Shown piece after piece: positions 52,361 through 60,812 of a stretch of DNA of 64,000 nucleotides. The stretch covers positions 372,001 through 436,000 of the forward strand of contig CP103416.1 in the NCBI GenBank assembly GCA_024802545.1, written 5' to 3'. Origin of the DNA: SAR92 clade bacterium H455. GTDB lineage: Bacteria; Pseudomonadota; Gammaproteobacteria; Pseudomonadales; Porticoccaceae. The translations under genes were made by a program, and so were the position numbers. Below the pieces are notes generated by a model. The model had not been told where the DNA came from. It was given only the letters and a program-made list of their open reading frames with translations, and made no database searches. How positions within the stretch are numbered: position 1 is the first letter of the stretch; every line of letters begins with the position of its first letter.

Positions 52361-53344
52361 ATGGATGTTTCTATGCTTTTAGCGACTCACCAGTTTGATG
52401 CTAACGAACTATATGCGCAGTATCCTCTCGTTATCACTGATTTTAATAAATCGATAGTATTCAAGCTGAGTCTAAACGAGCATTACACTGAATCACCTGT
52501 TATTGGGTATACGCGCTGGGCGCAGATGGGGTTGCCTGAGGAGGTTTATAAGACTGACGTTAAATTAGTTAAGCATAGCGGATATTTCTCATATCCCTCT
52601 TCATCTGATCAATGTGTTGAGTGGCACCTAAATTTTGCTCACGAAGATGTATTCAGTTTTTATGGTGGACCTTTATTTGCTCAAGACGAAATGCAGGCAG
52701 CTGAGCACCCCATCCTCGGCTGTCTTCGCGAAGCAATCCTAGATATGGGTATCGACCGCACTACAGTACAAAACGGTCAAGCAACGCCAATTCTTATTAC
52801 TGGTTTGGAACGTCGATGTGAAGTCGCTACAGACCGAAATGCTGAATTAGATCGACCATATGGGTTATATGGTAACGAATTCCAGTTTGCTTCTGAGGAA
52901 GCAATTAGGACCGCCACAACAGTTCTTAGCCCCCCAACGCTGACTAATATCATTGCTATGGAGTCACCGCAGCCAGATTTTGGTCTATATACGAGAGATC
53001 AAATTAGATTCATCCTGGCGTCAGCAATCACTGGGTTCTCTGCTGCAGTAAAGCTTAGTAAAGAAATAAACGAGGATATTGAAGTCTCAATACACACGGG
53101 ATATTGGGGATGTGGTGCATACGGTGGTAACCGTGAGCTTATGCCTATCCTGCAGATCATTGCAGCTTACTGCTCAGAGGTAAGCGTTCTACATTTTCAT
53201 ACAGGTGGGGATGATAGAGGCTTTCTCGCCGCGTTAGAGACTCTCGAAGAAATCATGCCTGAGTGGGAGGAAATAAGCTTAGATGAGTTGATTGAAAGCA
53301 TCCTATCCTTGCGTTACGACTGGGGCATTAGCGACGGTAATTAG
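52361..53344 (+). CDS. Poly(ADP-ribose) glycohydrolase-like macrodomain protein
   Basis: 327 residues. The pattern LFAQDEMQAAEHPILG (A107-Q108-D109-E110) resembles the catalytic GGG-x-QEE loop region of PARG, and TGYWGCGAYGGNRELMPILQIIAAYCSEV (247-257) resembles its second conserved block TGNWGCGAFGGD. Residues 110-112 may supply the catalytic acidic residue, here D/E-E order rather than QEE. The predicted activity is removal of ADP-ribose from proteins or nucleic acids. ATG 52361 follows GGAGAAA. It is divergent from the HD operon. Immunity against an ADP-ribosylating toxin or a phage factor is the inference; other macrodomain types are possible. Confidence 0.65.
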   Translation: MDVSMLLATHQFDANELYAQYPLVITDFNKSIVFKLSLNEHYTESPVIGYTRWAQMGLPEEVYKTDVKLVKHSGYFSYPSSSDQCVEWHLNFAHEDVFSFYGGPLFAQDEMQAAEHPILGCLREAILDMGIDRTTVQNGQATPILITGLERRCEVATDRNAELDRPYGLYGNEFQFASEEAIRTATTVLSPPTLTNIIAMESPQPDFGLYTRDQIRFILASAITGFSAAVKLSKEINEDIEVSIHTGYWGCGAYGGNRELMPILQIIAAYCSEVSVLHFHTGGDDRGFLAALETLEEIMPEWEEISLDELIESILSLRYDWGISDGN

Positions 53345-53397
53345 CTACTTAGGCGCTCACGAACAAGGTTTATATTCAGAGACTTTTGAGGACTATT

Positions 53398-54213
53398 ATG
53401 AAAAGCATCATTATAAGAACCATTGTTCTTGCAGTTATGCTTGTTGTGGTTGGCATCTATGTTAATAGCGGCACTAAGCCTAGAATGAACACCCAATCTC
53501 TTCACGTTCTAACCGATAGTGAGTCTCACGAAACGCTTCGAGTTGCGCTTCTAAGTGATCTCCACGTCAAAAACTCACCTGATGCCATCGCTGATCTAGC
53601 GGAGCTATGGTCAGAGGTGATTGAACAAACTCCCGACATTATATTACTCGGTGGGGACTACATTAACGATGGAGCTTCGAACCAGGACATAGCCTCAATT
53701 GGGCCCGCTATCGCACATATCTTTCGAGCGTCAGGTGATATACCTGTTGTGGCTGTTCTTGGAAATCATGATCACTGGTCTGGAGCTGAATCCTGGACGG
53801 AGTATCTATCTGAAGCTGGAGTGATAGTGCTGGAGAATGAAACGGTTGTGCTAGATGCCGTTGGTACCTGTATACGCGGATTTGGTGACGCCTTTACTGA
53901 TCACTTCGAATATGTAGACTTTCCCACCGCCTGCGACGATCGTCTTAAGATCACTCTAACGCATGACCCCGCCGGAGCATTCAAACCTAAGGTAGAAGGG
54001 CTTGTATTAGCGGGCCATACCCACTGCGGTCAAATATCTATGCCTTTTCTCGGGCCTTTGTACGTGCCTACTCAGGCGCCAAAAGGAGCCCATTGCGGAC
54101 TATACAAAGACGAACAACGACAGGTCTTTGTGAGTTCAGGCATTGGAACTAGCGTTATACCTCAGCGCTTCAATGCTAAAGCCTCTTGGGACCTCATTAC
54201 GATTAATTATTAA
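53398..54213 (+). CDS. Metallophosphoesterase, membrane-anchored
   Basis: 271 residues. An N-terminal membrane anchor (about 5-24), then the metallophosphoesterase motifs LLSDLH, GGDY, LGNHDHWSG, THDP and AGHTHCGQ in order, giving a complete dinuclear metal site of the YkuE/YaeI type. The phosphoesterase domain faces the periplasm if the anchor is a signal anchor. ATG 53398 with AGGA upstream is preferred. It lies 53 bases after the PARG-like gene and immediately inside the island's right end; it may be unrelated cargo. Confidence 0.9.
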   Translation: MKSIIIRTIVLAVMLVVVGIYVNSGTKPRMNTQSLHVLTDSESHETLRVALLSDLHVKNSPDAIADLAELWSEVIEQTPDIILLGGDYINDGASNQDIASIGPAIAHIFRASGDIPVVAVLGNHDHWSGAESWTEYLSEAGVIVLENETVVLDAVGTCIRGFGDAFTDHFEYVDFPTACDDRLKITLTHDPAGAFKPKVEGLVLAGHTHCGQISMPFLGPLYVPTQAPKGAHCGLYKDEQRQVFVSSGIGTSVIPQRFNAKASWDLITINY

Positions 54214-54245
54214 GCGCATTTTCTGCAAACGAAAGTTATATTCAA

Positions 54246-54267
54246 TGTAACAAAGGATGTAACAAGA
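54246..54267 (+). repeat. Two TGTAACAA repeats near the right island end
   Basis: TGTAACAAAG at 54246 and TGTAACAAGA at 54258, matching those before the integrase; probable arm sites for the right half of the attachment site. Confidence 0.55.
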
Positions 54268-54324
54268 GCGGATTTTCAAACGAATTAAACCTATATTAAT
54301 CAGTAGCTTGCAGTATAGGTGCAG

Positions 54325-54346
54325 TTCCCGCCGCCTCCACCAAATA
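54325..54346 (+). repeat. Right attachment core (attR)
   Basis: 22-bp exact copy of the core at 27184-27205, flanked on the left by island DNA and on the right by a terminator stem. Confidence 0.85.
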
Positions 54347-54960
54347 ACAAACCTCAACCCGAAAGGGTTGGGGTTTTTTATTGGCCGTTGCAGAGGGGAT
54401 GAACCTGCGGAGCGGGTTCACAAAAAGTCAGGATTGACGTTTTGGACGCCGAAGGCGGGCGCAAGCCCGAGGGCCATGGACGGCCCGAGTCAATTCCCGC
54501 CGCCTCCACCAAAAAACCAGAAAAGGTCACCCGAAAGGGTGGCCTTTTTTGGTTTCTGGCTGCTACTGGGAATGAAGCCGCGAAGCGGGTTCAGCCGAAC
54601 CACGAAGTGGTGAGACAACGCGGGAGCGCAGCGACGGCGGCCCCGAAGGGGTGAGGACGAAGGACGAATAATTCCCGCCGCCTCCACCAAATAACAAACC
54701 TCAACCCGACAGGGTTGGGGTTTTTTTATTGGCCGATGATTTGAGAATGAACCCGCGCAGCGGGTTCAGCCGAGCCATCGTTTCAATAGAAAGGGTGGCG
54801 AGACAACGCGGGAGCGCAGTGACGGCGGCCCCTTTTATTTGAGAGGGGGGTGAGGACTAAGGGCGAATAATTCCCGCCGCCTCCACCACTAAAAAGGCCA
54901 TCTCTTCTGCCTATTTGTAGATGCCCAGCCCTATGCACGCAAAGGAGGTGCATTTTTTTG
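54325..54960 (+). repeat. Tandem array of ssrA 3'-end copies with terminators and hairpins
   Basis: Four copies of the tmRNA-end core begin at 54325, 54494, 54672 and 54871 (spacing 169, 178, 199 bp). The first three are followed by a terminator hairpin built as stem-GAAA/GACA-stem plus T-run (for example GGTCACCC-GAAA-GGGTGGCC-TTTTTT) and, further on, a GC hairpin (GAACCCGC-GCA-GCGGGTTC or variants). Two of the spacers also share a stretch near GACAACGCGGGAGCGCAG. The last copy is followed by TGCAC...GTGCATTTTTTT near 54946. No protein gene can be supported in 54214-54991; apparent frames are repeat-driven. Confidence 0.85.
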
Positions 54961-54991
54961 GCGGGAGCCTAATTATTAAGTGGCAGAGTAT

Positions 54992-56299
54992 TTATCTCTG
55001 ATTTAACTTTCTGTACAGGGATCGCACACTAATGCCAGCTACCTGAGCTGCTTTTACTTTATCACCATAGGTGGTCATTAGATTCTGCAAATAGGCCAGC
55101 TCAGAAGTTTTTAGATCCACTTTATCCAATTCAATATTTACGTTGGCTTGGAAATCAATATCAAAACATTTGTCAATTATATCCTGATCTATAACCTCAG
55201 CCTCTGCCAGGACTGTGGCGCGGGCCAGAACATTGCGCAATTCGCGAATATTACCTTTGTAGTTCCAGCTGCTCAGGCGCCTCATTGCAGACGGCGTAAG
55301 CTGCCAGGTTTGATCTGGTGAGATGCGATGGATGAGCGACTTGGCGATAGCGGGAATATCGTCGCGCCGCTCGGCCAGAGAAGGCAGATGAATCGGAAAT
55401 ACATTGATACGATAGAATAAATCCTGACGGAAGCTGGCCTGATCTACCATCTCCGCGAGGTTTTTATGTGAGGCGCAGATAAGTCGAAAGTTGCTGTTTT
55501 TAATCTCGGCGCTGCCCACTGGCCTGTAGGTGCCGGTCTCTAACAGTCGCAATAATTTGACTTGCATAGGCATTGGAATATCGGCCACTTCATCTAAAAA
55601 TAATGTGCCGCCGTCAGCCTGCTCTATAAGTCCTGGCTTATTAAATTGTGCGCCTGTAAATGCGCCCTTCACATGGCCGAAAAGTTCACTTTCAAAAAGA
55701 GAGTCTGTAAGTCCAGAGCACTCCAGAGTTACCATGGGATTGCCGCTGCGAGCGCTGGCCATATGAATAGCTCTGGCCGCTAGTTCCTTGCCTGTGCCAG
55801 ACTCCCCTTTAAGCACCACAGATACATCGCTCTGCCCTACGCGGCTAATCACTTCCAGCATCTTTAAAAATGCCGGGCTTCTACCGATCATTTTCTGGTC
55901 GGTGACATTCCCGCTGGCGAGAGGAATAGGCCGCAAAAGCTCAACAAAGAATAACAGTTGTTGCTGGTCGTCAAAGATAGGCAGCATCTCGACATCCACA
56001 TGTTCTTTGCCGTGGGGAGTTTGGTGAATATGCAAAACTCGCTCTTTGCGCTTTGAAAGCAGAGCTGCGCTGAGGGGGCAGGATTCTCCGGCCTGGTCGC
56101 AGGGGACATCATAGCCGTGTGAAACGCTGAAGCAACTGGGCTGCTGGTCCAATTCTAGCGCGCCAAATGCGTCGCGGTATTCAGAATTGTAAGCGAGGAT
56201 TTCATAATTGGCCGAGACCAGTATGGCAGGGCAGTCATAGCCCTCGAGCATGGCGCTTAGATTGCGCTGAGATCCTGAATCAGACTGGATGATATCCAT
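54992..56299 (-). CDS. Sigma54-dependent sulfide-responsive activator (FisR-type)
   Basis: 435 residues. A PAS-like N-terminus (1-125) holds cysteines at 56, 67 and 74; their 11- and 7-residue spacing equals that of the three sensing cysteines of Cupriavidus FisR (53/64/71). The AAA+ domain (about 145-370) has Walker A GESGTGKE, the sigma54-contacting loop GAFTGA, Walker B GGTLFLDE, and an R-finger region; a Fis-type HTH ends it (AAQVAGISVRSLYRKL). It should activate the divergent pdo-sqr operon when it reacts with polysulfide. The upstream palindrome and -24/-12 promoter fit this. Confidence 0.9.
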   Translation of the reverse strand: MDIIQSDSGSQRNLSAMLEGYDCPAILVSANYEILAYNSEYRDAFGALELDQQPSCFSVSHGYDVPCDQAGESCPLSAALLSKRKERVLHIHQTPHGKEHVDVEMLPIFDDQQQLLFFVELLRPIPLASGNVTDQKMIGRSPAFLKMLEVISRVGQSDVSVVLKGESGTGKELAARAIHMASARSGNPMVTLECSGLTDSLFESELFGHVKGAFTGAQFNKPGLIEQADGGTLFLDEVADIPMPMQVKLLRLLETGTYRPVGSAEIKNSNFRLICASHKNLAEMVDQASFRQDLFYRINVFPIHLPSLAERRDDIPAIAKSLIHRISPDQTWQLTPSAMRRLSSWNYKGNIRELRNVLARATVLAEAEVIDQDIIDKCFDIDFQANVNIELDKVDLKTSELAYLQNLMTTYGDKVKAAQVAGISVRSLYRKLNQR

Positions 56300-56305
56300 G
56301 TTTTT

Positions 56306-56338
56306 GCCAAAATTGGTTTACGTTTTGCCAATTTTGGC
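56306..56338. promoter_or_regulatory. Upstream activating palindrome for the sigma54 activator
   Basis: GCCAAAATTGG (56306-56316) and CCAATTTTGGC (56328-56338) are an exact inverted pair about two helical turns apart, starting seven bases from the activator's ATG and about 65 bases from the sigma54 promoter. Probable FisR-type enhancer, also placed to autoregulate. Confidence 0.7.
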
Positions 56339-56402
56339 TATGGATTGCCTCGGGGTCAAGATAAACCTGTCTGAAGCCCAGCAGATCCGCGATAACCGAA
56401 GT

Positions 56403-56418
56403 TGGCACGCTAAGTGCT
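56403..56418 (+). promoter_or_regulatory. Sigma54 (-24/-12) promoter of the sulfide operon
   Basis: TGGCACGCTAAGTGCT: GG and GC are exactly 12 bp apart, differing from the TGGCACG-N4-TTGCA consensus at one -12 base. It lies about 110 bases before the dioxygenase start. Confidence 0.72.
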
Positions 56419-56530
56419 AATAGCTAATAGCTGGGAGCTGTGAGAGTGCCACTTAAACTAACAAGTTAAGCGCAACAGGCCAAGACTATTGCTCAGCACG
56501 ACATGTCAATTGGATATTAATGGAGAGTAC

Positions 56531-57430
56531 GTGGAAAATTTGCAAAGAGCAGTTGATGACAGCTCAGCTGTTGAGGCGGACGTGGCGGTTTTTTTTGATC
56601 AGGACAGCAACACCTTTTCTTATGTGGTCAGAGATCCGCAATCTCAAGCCTGTGCGGTAATCGATTCAGTGCTCGACTTCGACTATCCGTCTGCCAGTAT
56701 CAGCCACAGCAGTGCTGATGCCATTATGAAATATATTCAAGAACGCAGCCTGCAAGTGGAGTGGCATATTGAAACCCATGTCCATGCAGACCATCTGTCC
56801 GCTGGCCCCTATTTGCAAAAGCACTTGGGCGGTAAGTTGGCGATTGGTGAGCATATTGTCACTGTGCAGGAAACCTTTGGCAAAATCTTCAATGAGGGTA
56901 CTGACTTTCAGCGTGATGCCAGCCAGTTTGACCGCCTTTTTAAGGACGGCGAAACCTATGCCATAGGTAACCTAGAGGCTACAGCTCTTCATACGCCGGG
57001 TCATACTCCCGCCTGTATGGTGCATGTTATCGGTAAGTCCGCCTTTGTTGGCGACACTATCTTTATGCCAGACAGTGGGACTGCTCGAGCAGATTTCCCC
57101 GGGGGCAGTGCTCAAGCGCTTTATCAGTCTGCACAGAAAATTTTAAATTTAGCTCCAGATACCAAACTCTATCTGTGCCATGACTATGGTGCCGAGGGCC
57201 GCGAAGTCAACTACCAAACTACAGTCGCCGAACAGCAGCTGCACAATGTGCATCTAGGCAACAACGCTACAGAGGCCCAGTTTGTCGCTCTACGTGAAAA
57301 GCGTGATAGCGGTCTTGGCATTCCTCGACTGATGATTCCAGCTATCCAGGTAAATATGCGTGCTGGCCATTTCCCGCCGGCTCAAGACAATGCGGCAGTC
57401 TATTTAAAAATTCCCATTAATAGTCTGTAA
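56531..57430 (+). CDS. Persulfide dioxygenase (MBL-fold)
   Basis: 299 residues. The metal-binding motif THVHADHLSAG and later HTPGHTPACMVH and GDTIFMPDSGTARADFPGG identify the ETHE1/PDO branch of metallo-beta-lactamases, mononuclear Fe dioxygenases that turn glutathione persulfide into sulfite. GTG 56531 follows GGAGAG with good spacing; upstream TTG 56489 would add 14 poorly matching residues. It lies behind a sigma54 promoter, 30 bases before the SQR gene. Confidence 0.92.
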   Translation: MENLQRAVDDSSAVEADVAVFFDQDSNTFSYVVRDPQSQACAVIDSVLDFDYPSASISHSSADAIMKYIQERSLQVEWHIETHVHADHLSAGPYLQKHLGGKLAIGEHIVTVQETFGKIFNEGTDFQRDASQFDRLFKDGETYAIGNLEATALHTPGHTPACMVHVIGKSAFVGDTIFMPDSGTARADFPGGSAQALYQSAQKILNLAPDTKLYLCHDYGAEGREVNYQTTVAEQQLHNVHLGNNATEAQFVALREKRDSGLGIPRLMIPAIQVNMRAGHFPPAQDNAAVYLKIPINSL

Positions 57431-57460
57431 AAATAACAAAAATAACAAAAGGGACAAACA

Positions 57461-59065
57461 GTGAAAATAATAACAGTCAGTGAGACATTTTCGGTTTCCG
57501 ATCAAATTCGTATTGAAGACATTGCCCAGCTAGCTGAGCAGGGCGTGCAGCTTATTATTTGTAATCGACCGGATGGCGAAGCAGCGGATCAACCCAGTGT
57601 CAATAGTATTGCCGAGGCGGCGGCGGGCAAGAATATAGAGTTGATCCATATGCCCTTTGTTGCAGGTGGGCTCACGGATGATATTGCAGCGCGTTTCCGC
57701 GAGCTGATGGCGAACAATTTGAAAACTCATGCCTATTGCCGCACCGGCAATCGCTCTTTGCAGTTATGGCACAGCATCTCTTCGGAGCAGCTTGAAAAAA
57801 AACTTTCTGCAGTGCAAAACACAGGTCAGGCGACGCAGCATTTCGACGTTGTGGTTATAGGTGCCGGCGCTGGTGGTATAGCCGTATCAGCCAGTCTGCT
57901 AAAGAGAGACAGCAAGCTACGCATTGCATTAGTTGACCCTTCTACTAAGCATTATTATCAGCCCGGATGGACCATGGTCGGTGGCGGTGTGTTTAAGGCT
58001 AAGTCCACTGAGCGCGAAACCACTAAATTAGTAGATAAGCGTGTTAGCTTGCTCCAGCAGGCGGTTACAAAAGTTAAGCCCGATAACAATACTGTGGTTT
58101 TGCACGATGGTGCTCAGGTGCACTATGAGCAGCTTGTGGTCGCTCCTGGATTAACTATTAACTGGGGTGCTATAGAAGGTCTTGAAGAGACGCTGGGCAA
58201 AAATGGCGTAACCTCAAACTATCGCTATGACTTAGCGCCCTACACTTGGGAACTGGTGCAAAAAACCCAGCGTGGCAGAGCAATTTTCACTCAGCCGCCT
58301 ATGCCTATTAAGTGCGCGGGCGCGCCGCAAAAGGCGCTGTATCTTTCCGCCGATCACTGGCTGAAAACCAAGCGCCTAGACAATATCGATATAGACTTTT
58401 GCAATGCCGGCGGCGTGCTGTTTGGTGTTCCTGCCTATGTTGGTGCACTGCAGTCCTATATGGATAAGTACGGCGTTAGCCCGAGCTACAATCACAATCT
58501 GGTCAAAGTTGATGGCGACCAGCGCAAGGCCTGGTTTGATGTTACCGATGCTGAGGGGAATAAATCGCAGCTATGTAAAGACTTCGATATGTTGCATGTC
58601 TGCCCAGTACAGCAGGCCCCTGCATTTATAGCCGACAGTGGTCTGGCCGACCAAGGTGGCTGGTTGGCGGTAGATCCCCATAGTCTTTGTCACACAGAGT
58701 ACGCAAATATCTGGGGCCTTGGCGACGTGATGAATACCACCAACGCTAAGACGATGGCTGCGGTGCGCAAGCAGGTACCAGTGGTGGCGAAAAATATCAT
58801 CTCTGTTCAAGCAGGTCAGGCACCAAGAGCAAAATATGATGGCTACGGCTCATGTCCACTGACTGTAGAGCGCGGCAAGATTGTCTTGGCCGAGTTTTGC
58901 TATGGCGGTCGCGTAGCTCCCAGCTTCCCCAATTGGATCAATGCCGGAACCAAGCCAACTAGATTAGCCTGGTGGCTCAAAAGCCTGGCTCTTCCCTTTG
59001 TCTATTGGCACATGATGCTAAAGGGCCGAGAGTGGATGACCCACTGTCCAGAGGAAAAAACCTAA
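57461..59065 (+). CDS. DUF442-sulfide:quinone oxidoreductase fusion
   Basis: 534 residues. The N-terminal DUF442/BLH phosphatase-like domain (1-115) has AYCRTGNRS with C93 and R98. The SQR domain (about 128-520) begins VVVIGAGAGGIAVSA (134-139, FAD-binding) and contains PIKCAGAPQK (C285) and HVCPVQQAP (C381); the late GLGDVMNTTNAKT segment has Val where human SQOR has its second redox cysteine, so C381 is the candidate partner of C285. Oxidises sulfide at the membrane and passes electrons to quinone. The stop is directly followed by the SulP start. Confidence 0.93.
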   Translation: MKIITVSETFSVSDQIRIEDIAQLAEQGVQLIICNRPDGEAADQPSVNSIAEAAAGKNIELIHMPFVAGGLTDDIAARFRELMANNLKTHAYCRTGNRSLQLWHSISSEQLEKKLSAVQNTGQATQHFDVVVIGAGAGGIAVSASLLKRDSKLRIALVDPSTKHYYQPGWTMVGGGVFKAKSTERETTKLVDKRVSLLQQAVTKVKPDNNTVVLHDGAQVHYEQLVVAPGLTINWGAIEGLEETLGKNGVTSNYRYDLAPYTWELVQKTQRGRAIFTQPPMPIKCAGAPQKALYLSADHWLKTKRLDNIDIDFCNAGGVLFGVPAYVGALQSYMDKYGVSPSYNHNLVKVDGDQRKAWFDVTDAEGNKSQLCKDFDMLHVCPVQQAPAFIADSGLADQGGWLAVDPHSLCHTEYANIWGLGDVMNTTNAKTMAAVRKQVPVVAKNIISVQAGQAPRAKYDGYGSCPLTVERGKIVLAEFCYGGRVAPSFPNWINAGTKPTRLAWWLKSLALPFVYWHMMLKGREWMTHCPEEKT

Positions 59066-60787
59066 ATGGATAAAGCCAGCGACTACCTGCCTGCGTTGAA
59101 GTGGATGCGCAGCTACAGTGGGGATGACCTAAAAGCGGATATGGTCGCCGGACTGGTTGTCACCATGATGTTGATTCCCCAGTCATTGGCCTATGCACTG
59201 TTGGCTGGTGTGCCAGCCGAGGTTGGCCTCTATGCCAGTATCCTGCCGCTAATTGCTTATAGTTTGTTTGGCAGTAGTCGCACATTGTCGGTTGGCCCGG
59301 TCGCTGTCGTGTCATTAATGACTGTGGTCAGCCTCAGCAATATTGTCACCCAAGGCACTGCAGACTATCTGAGCGCCGCCATTGCTCTGGCATTTTTGTC
59401 AGGGTTATTCCTTCTGATTATGGGTCTTTTCAAGTTGGGCTTTGTGGCCAACTTTTTATCTCACACAGTAGTCTCAGGCTTTATTACTGCCTCGGGCATT
59501 ATTATCGCCCTGAGTCAGGTCAGGCATCTGCTGGGTATCTCTGGTGCCGGAGATACCTTGCCGACCATCGCGCTATCCCTGCTTAACAGTAGCGACAGCA
59601 TTCACACATACACCGCAGTGCTCGGGGTTGCGGTACTGGCTTTTCTGGTTTGGGCAAGAACTGCTGTGGTGCCTATCTGTAAGCGTATGGGAGTGACAGA
59701 CAGCAACGCCCAACTTATGGCCAAGTTAGCGCCAGTGTTAGCGGTGATTACCACATTGTTGCTAGCCTGGATGGTTGACCTTGAGCGAGCTGGAGTTGCC
59801 GTTGTTGGCAGTATTCCAAGTGGTCTGCCCAGGCTGGCCTGGCCCCAGCTTTCCTTTGCGCTATTTCAGCAGCTGTGGTTGCCTGCGTTGAGTATCGCCA
59901 TTATTGGCTATGTGGAGTCTGTATCCGTGGGCAAAACTCTGGCGGCAAAACGCCGAGAAAATATAGACCCAAATCAGGAGCTGATAGCTCTGGGGTCTGC
60001 CAATATTGCCTCTGCATTTTCCGCAGGCTTTCCCGTCACCGGAGGCATTTCCAGAACTGTAGTGAACTTTGACGCTGGCGCAAAAACTCAGGCAGCCAGC
60101 ATTTTTGCTGCTGTGGGTATAGCAGTGGCAGCGATGTTTTTGACTCCCGCATTATATTTTCTGCCCAAGGTTACATTGGCAGCCACAATTATTGTTGCCG
60201 TGTTAACCGTTGTCGATTTTTCAATATTGGGAAAAACCCTGCGCTTCTCGGCGAATGATTTTCGTGCCGTGGCTATCACATTAGTAGGGACGCTGCTATT
60301 TGGCGTAGAAGTGGGTGTCCTCTGTGGCGTTATGCTGTCAATTTTACTCTACCTGTATCGCACATCGGTGCCCCATGTGGCTGAAGTGGGCTTGGTGGAG
60401 GGTACCCAGCATTTTCGCAATATTCAGCGTTACCAAGTGACCACAGAGCCATCAGTTCTAAATTTACGTGTCGACGAGAGTCTGTTTTTTGCCAACGCAT
60501 CAGTACTGGAAAATCTTATTTATCAGAAGGTCTACGCGAATGATCTGATCGCTCACGTGGTGCTGATTTGCTCGGCGGTAAATGAGATTGATTACAGTGC
60601 CCATGAGATGCTTGAGCGGGTTAACCAGCGACTTGCAGAGCAGGGTGTAAGTCTTAATCTGTCAGAGGTGAAGGGCCCGGTCATGGATGCGTTGCGTTAT
60701 TCCGGCTTGGCCAAACAGTTGAGCGGAAGTATTTATTTAACCCAGTTTGATGCATTTCAGCATCTAAGGGCCATTTCTAACAAGTAG
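59066..60787 (+). CDS. SulP-family anion transporter
   Basis: 573 residues with 12-14 membrane spans and a C-terminal STAS domain (about 440-560: VLNLRVDESLFFANASVLENLI, INEIDYSAHEMLERVN). Family motifs: GLVVTMMLIPQSLAYALLAGVPAEVGLYASILP and SFSAGFPVTGGISRTVVNFDAGAKTQ. Adjacent to sulfide-oxidising genes, it most likely moves sulfite, sulfate or thiosulfate, direction unknown. Its ATG begins immediately after the SQR stop (TAA|ATG). Confidence 0.93.
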   Translation: MDKASDYLPALKWMRSYSGDDLKADMVAGLVVTMMLIPQSLAYALLAGVPAEVGLYASILPLIAYSLFGSSRTLSVGPVAVVSLMTVVSLSNIVTQGTADYLSAAIALAFLSGLFLLIMGLFKLGFVANFLSHTVVSGFITASGIIIALSQVRHLLGISGAGDTLPTIALSLLNSSDSIHTYTAVLGVAVLAFLVWARTAVVPICKRMGVTDSNAQLMAKLAPVLAVITTLLLAWMVDLERAGVAVVGSIPSGLPRLAWPQLSFALFQQLWLPALSIAIIGYVESVSVGKTLAAKRRENIDPNQELIALGSANIASAFSAGFPVTGGISRTVVNFDAGAKTQAASIFAAVGIAVAAMFLTPALYFLPKVTLAATIIVAVLTVVDFSILGKTLRFSANDFRAVAITLVGTLLFGVEVGVLCGVMLSILLYLYRTSVPHVAEVGLVEGTQHFRNIQRYQVTTEPSVLNLRVDESLFFANASVLENLIYQKVYANDLIAHVVLICSAVNEIDYSAHEMLERVNQRLAEQGVSLNLSEVKGPVMDALRYSGLAKQLSGSIYLTQFDAFQHLRAISNK

Positions 60788-60812
60788 CATTTTTACAGGA
60801 GCTATACAGATA

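Larger units (their letters stand above)
27184..54346. mobile_element. 27-kb integrative island in ssrA
   Basis: Bounded by an identical 22-bp core starting TTCCCGCCGCC at 27184-27205 (inside ssrA) and 54325-54346. The integrase and AlpA genes are at the left end, TGTAACAA repeats lie near both ends, and the cargo is not of the flanking housekeeping kind: efflux, toxin-antitoxin, IS, phage-satellite-like and defence-like genes. The central genes (41.6-54.2 kb) are visibly more AT-rich than the chromosome to the left, while 29-36 kb is not, so the cargo was assembled from more than one source. Confidence 0.88.

Noticed and set aside
54308-54690. Open frames of 66-101 residues in the tandem array
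   Set aside because: They are translations of repeated tmRNA ends, terminators and GC hairpins, present in several frames and strands, with no start-site support.
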